Shown here: positions 42,067 through 42,089 of the stretch, piece by piece
Position numbering within the stretch: the first letter of the stretch is position 1
Layout of the letters: each line of letters opens with the position of its first letter
Source: Actinomycetes bacterium
Lineage (GTDB): Bacteria; Actinomycetota; Acidimicrobiia; Acidimicrobiales; Bog-793
NCBI GenBank assembly: GCA_021791795.1
Contig: JAJYVX010000006.1
Coordinates: forward strand, 1-42,089
DNA: 42,089 nt
Reading direction: 5' to 3'
The notes under the pieces: generated by a model
What the model was told of the DNA's origin: nothing
Seen by the model: only the letters and a program-made list of their open reading frames with translations
Databases searched by the model: none
Program-made: the position numbers and the translations under genes

Positions 42067-42089
42067 TCGTTCCTCCGCAACAACATCCC

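Overview
The window is about 42 kb of GC-rich DNA with densely packed genes, frequent GTG/TTG starts and ATGA/GTGA stop-start overlaps. An F420-type luciferase-like oxidoreductase, a PAC2 protein, a Tat lipoprotein and a two-domain VOC protein resembling actinobacterial CFP32 all point to a high-GC actinobacterium. An Acidimicrobiia-like lineage is my inference from overall character, not something I could test. I saw no rRNA, tRNA or CRISPR array.

Left end (1-5.2 kb): the 3' end of a sulfide:quinone-reductase-like flavoprotein is followed by a decayed mobile element. That element is an IS1634-family transposase broken by several frameshifts, divergent from a small DUF6788-type gene. It appears to have cut off the C-terminus of a conserved hypothetical gene. 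A two-domain glyoxalase-like protein follows, then a gene-poor belt with a DedA-like remnant.

Catabolic region (5.2-30 kb): a phosphotriesterase-like hydrolase; the two lysine-fermentation-type enzymes Kce and Kdd, divergently placed; an MFS exporter; a Tat-exported peptide-binding lipoprotein with a strong terminator; a very large protein joining a seven-repeat propeller-like region to a DUF3604/PHP-type domain; enoyl-CoA hydratase; an atypical SDR; a four-gene operon (two Dpp-type permeases, a fused double ATPase and an ADP-forming acyl-CoA synthetase); two acyl-CoA dehydrogenases; a D-2-hydroxyacid dehydrogenase; an AruI-like ThDP decarboxylase; a zinc alcohol dehydrogenase; and an enolase-superfamily enzyme. 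Together they suggest uptake and oxidation of peptides, amino acids and acyl compounds, with recovery of ATP from acyl-CoA.

Housekeeping operon (30-42 kb, minus strand): cysC, lpd (E3), an E2 acyltransferase, a single ORF encoding both LipB and LipA, an M24 peptidase, an aminoglycoside-phosphotransferase-like kinase, PAC2, an LLM F420 oxidoreductase and leuS, nearly all overlapping or separated by a few bases. The lipoylation enzymes sit beside the E2 they would modify. The LipB-LipA fusion is the most distinctive observation in the window.
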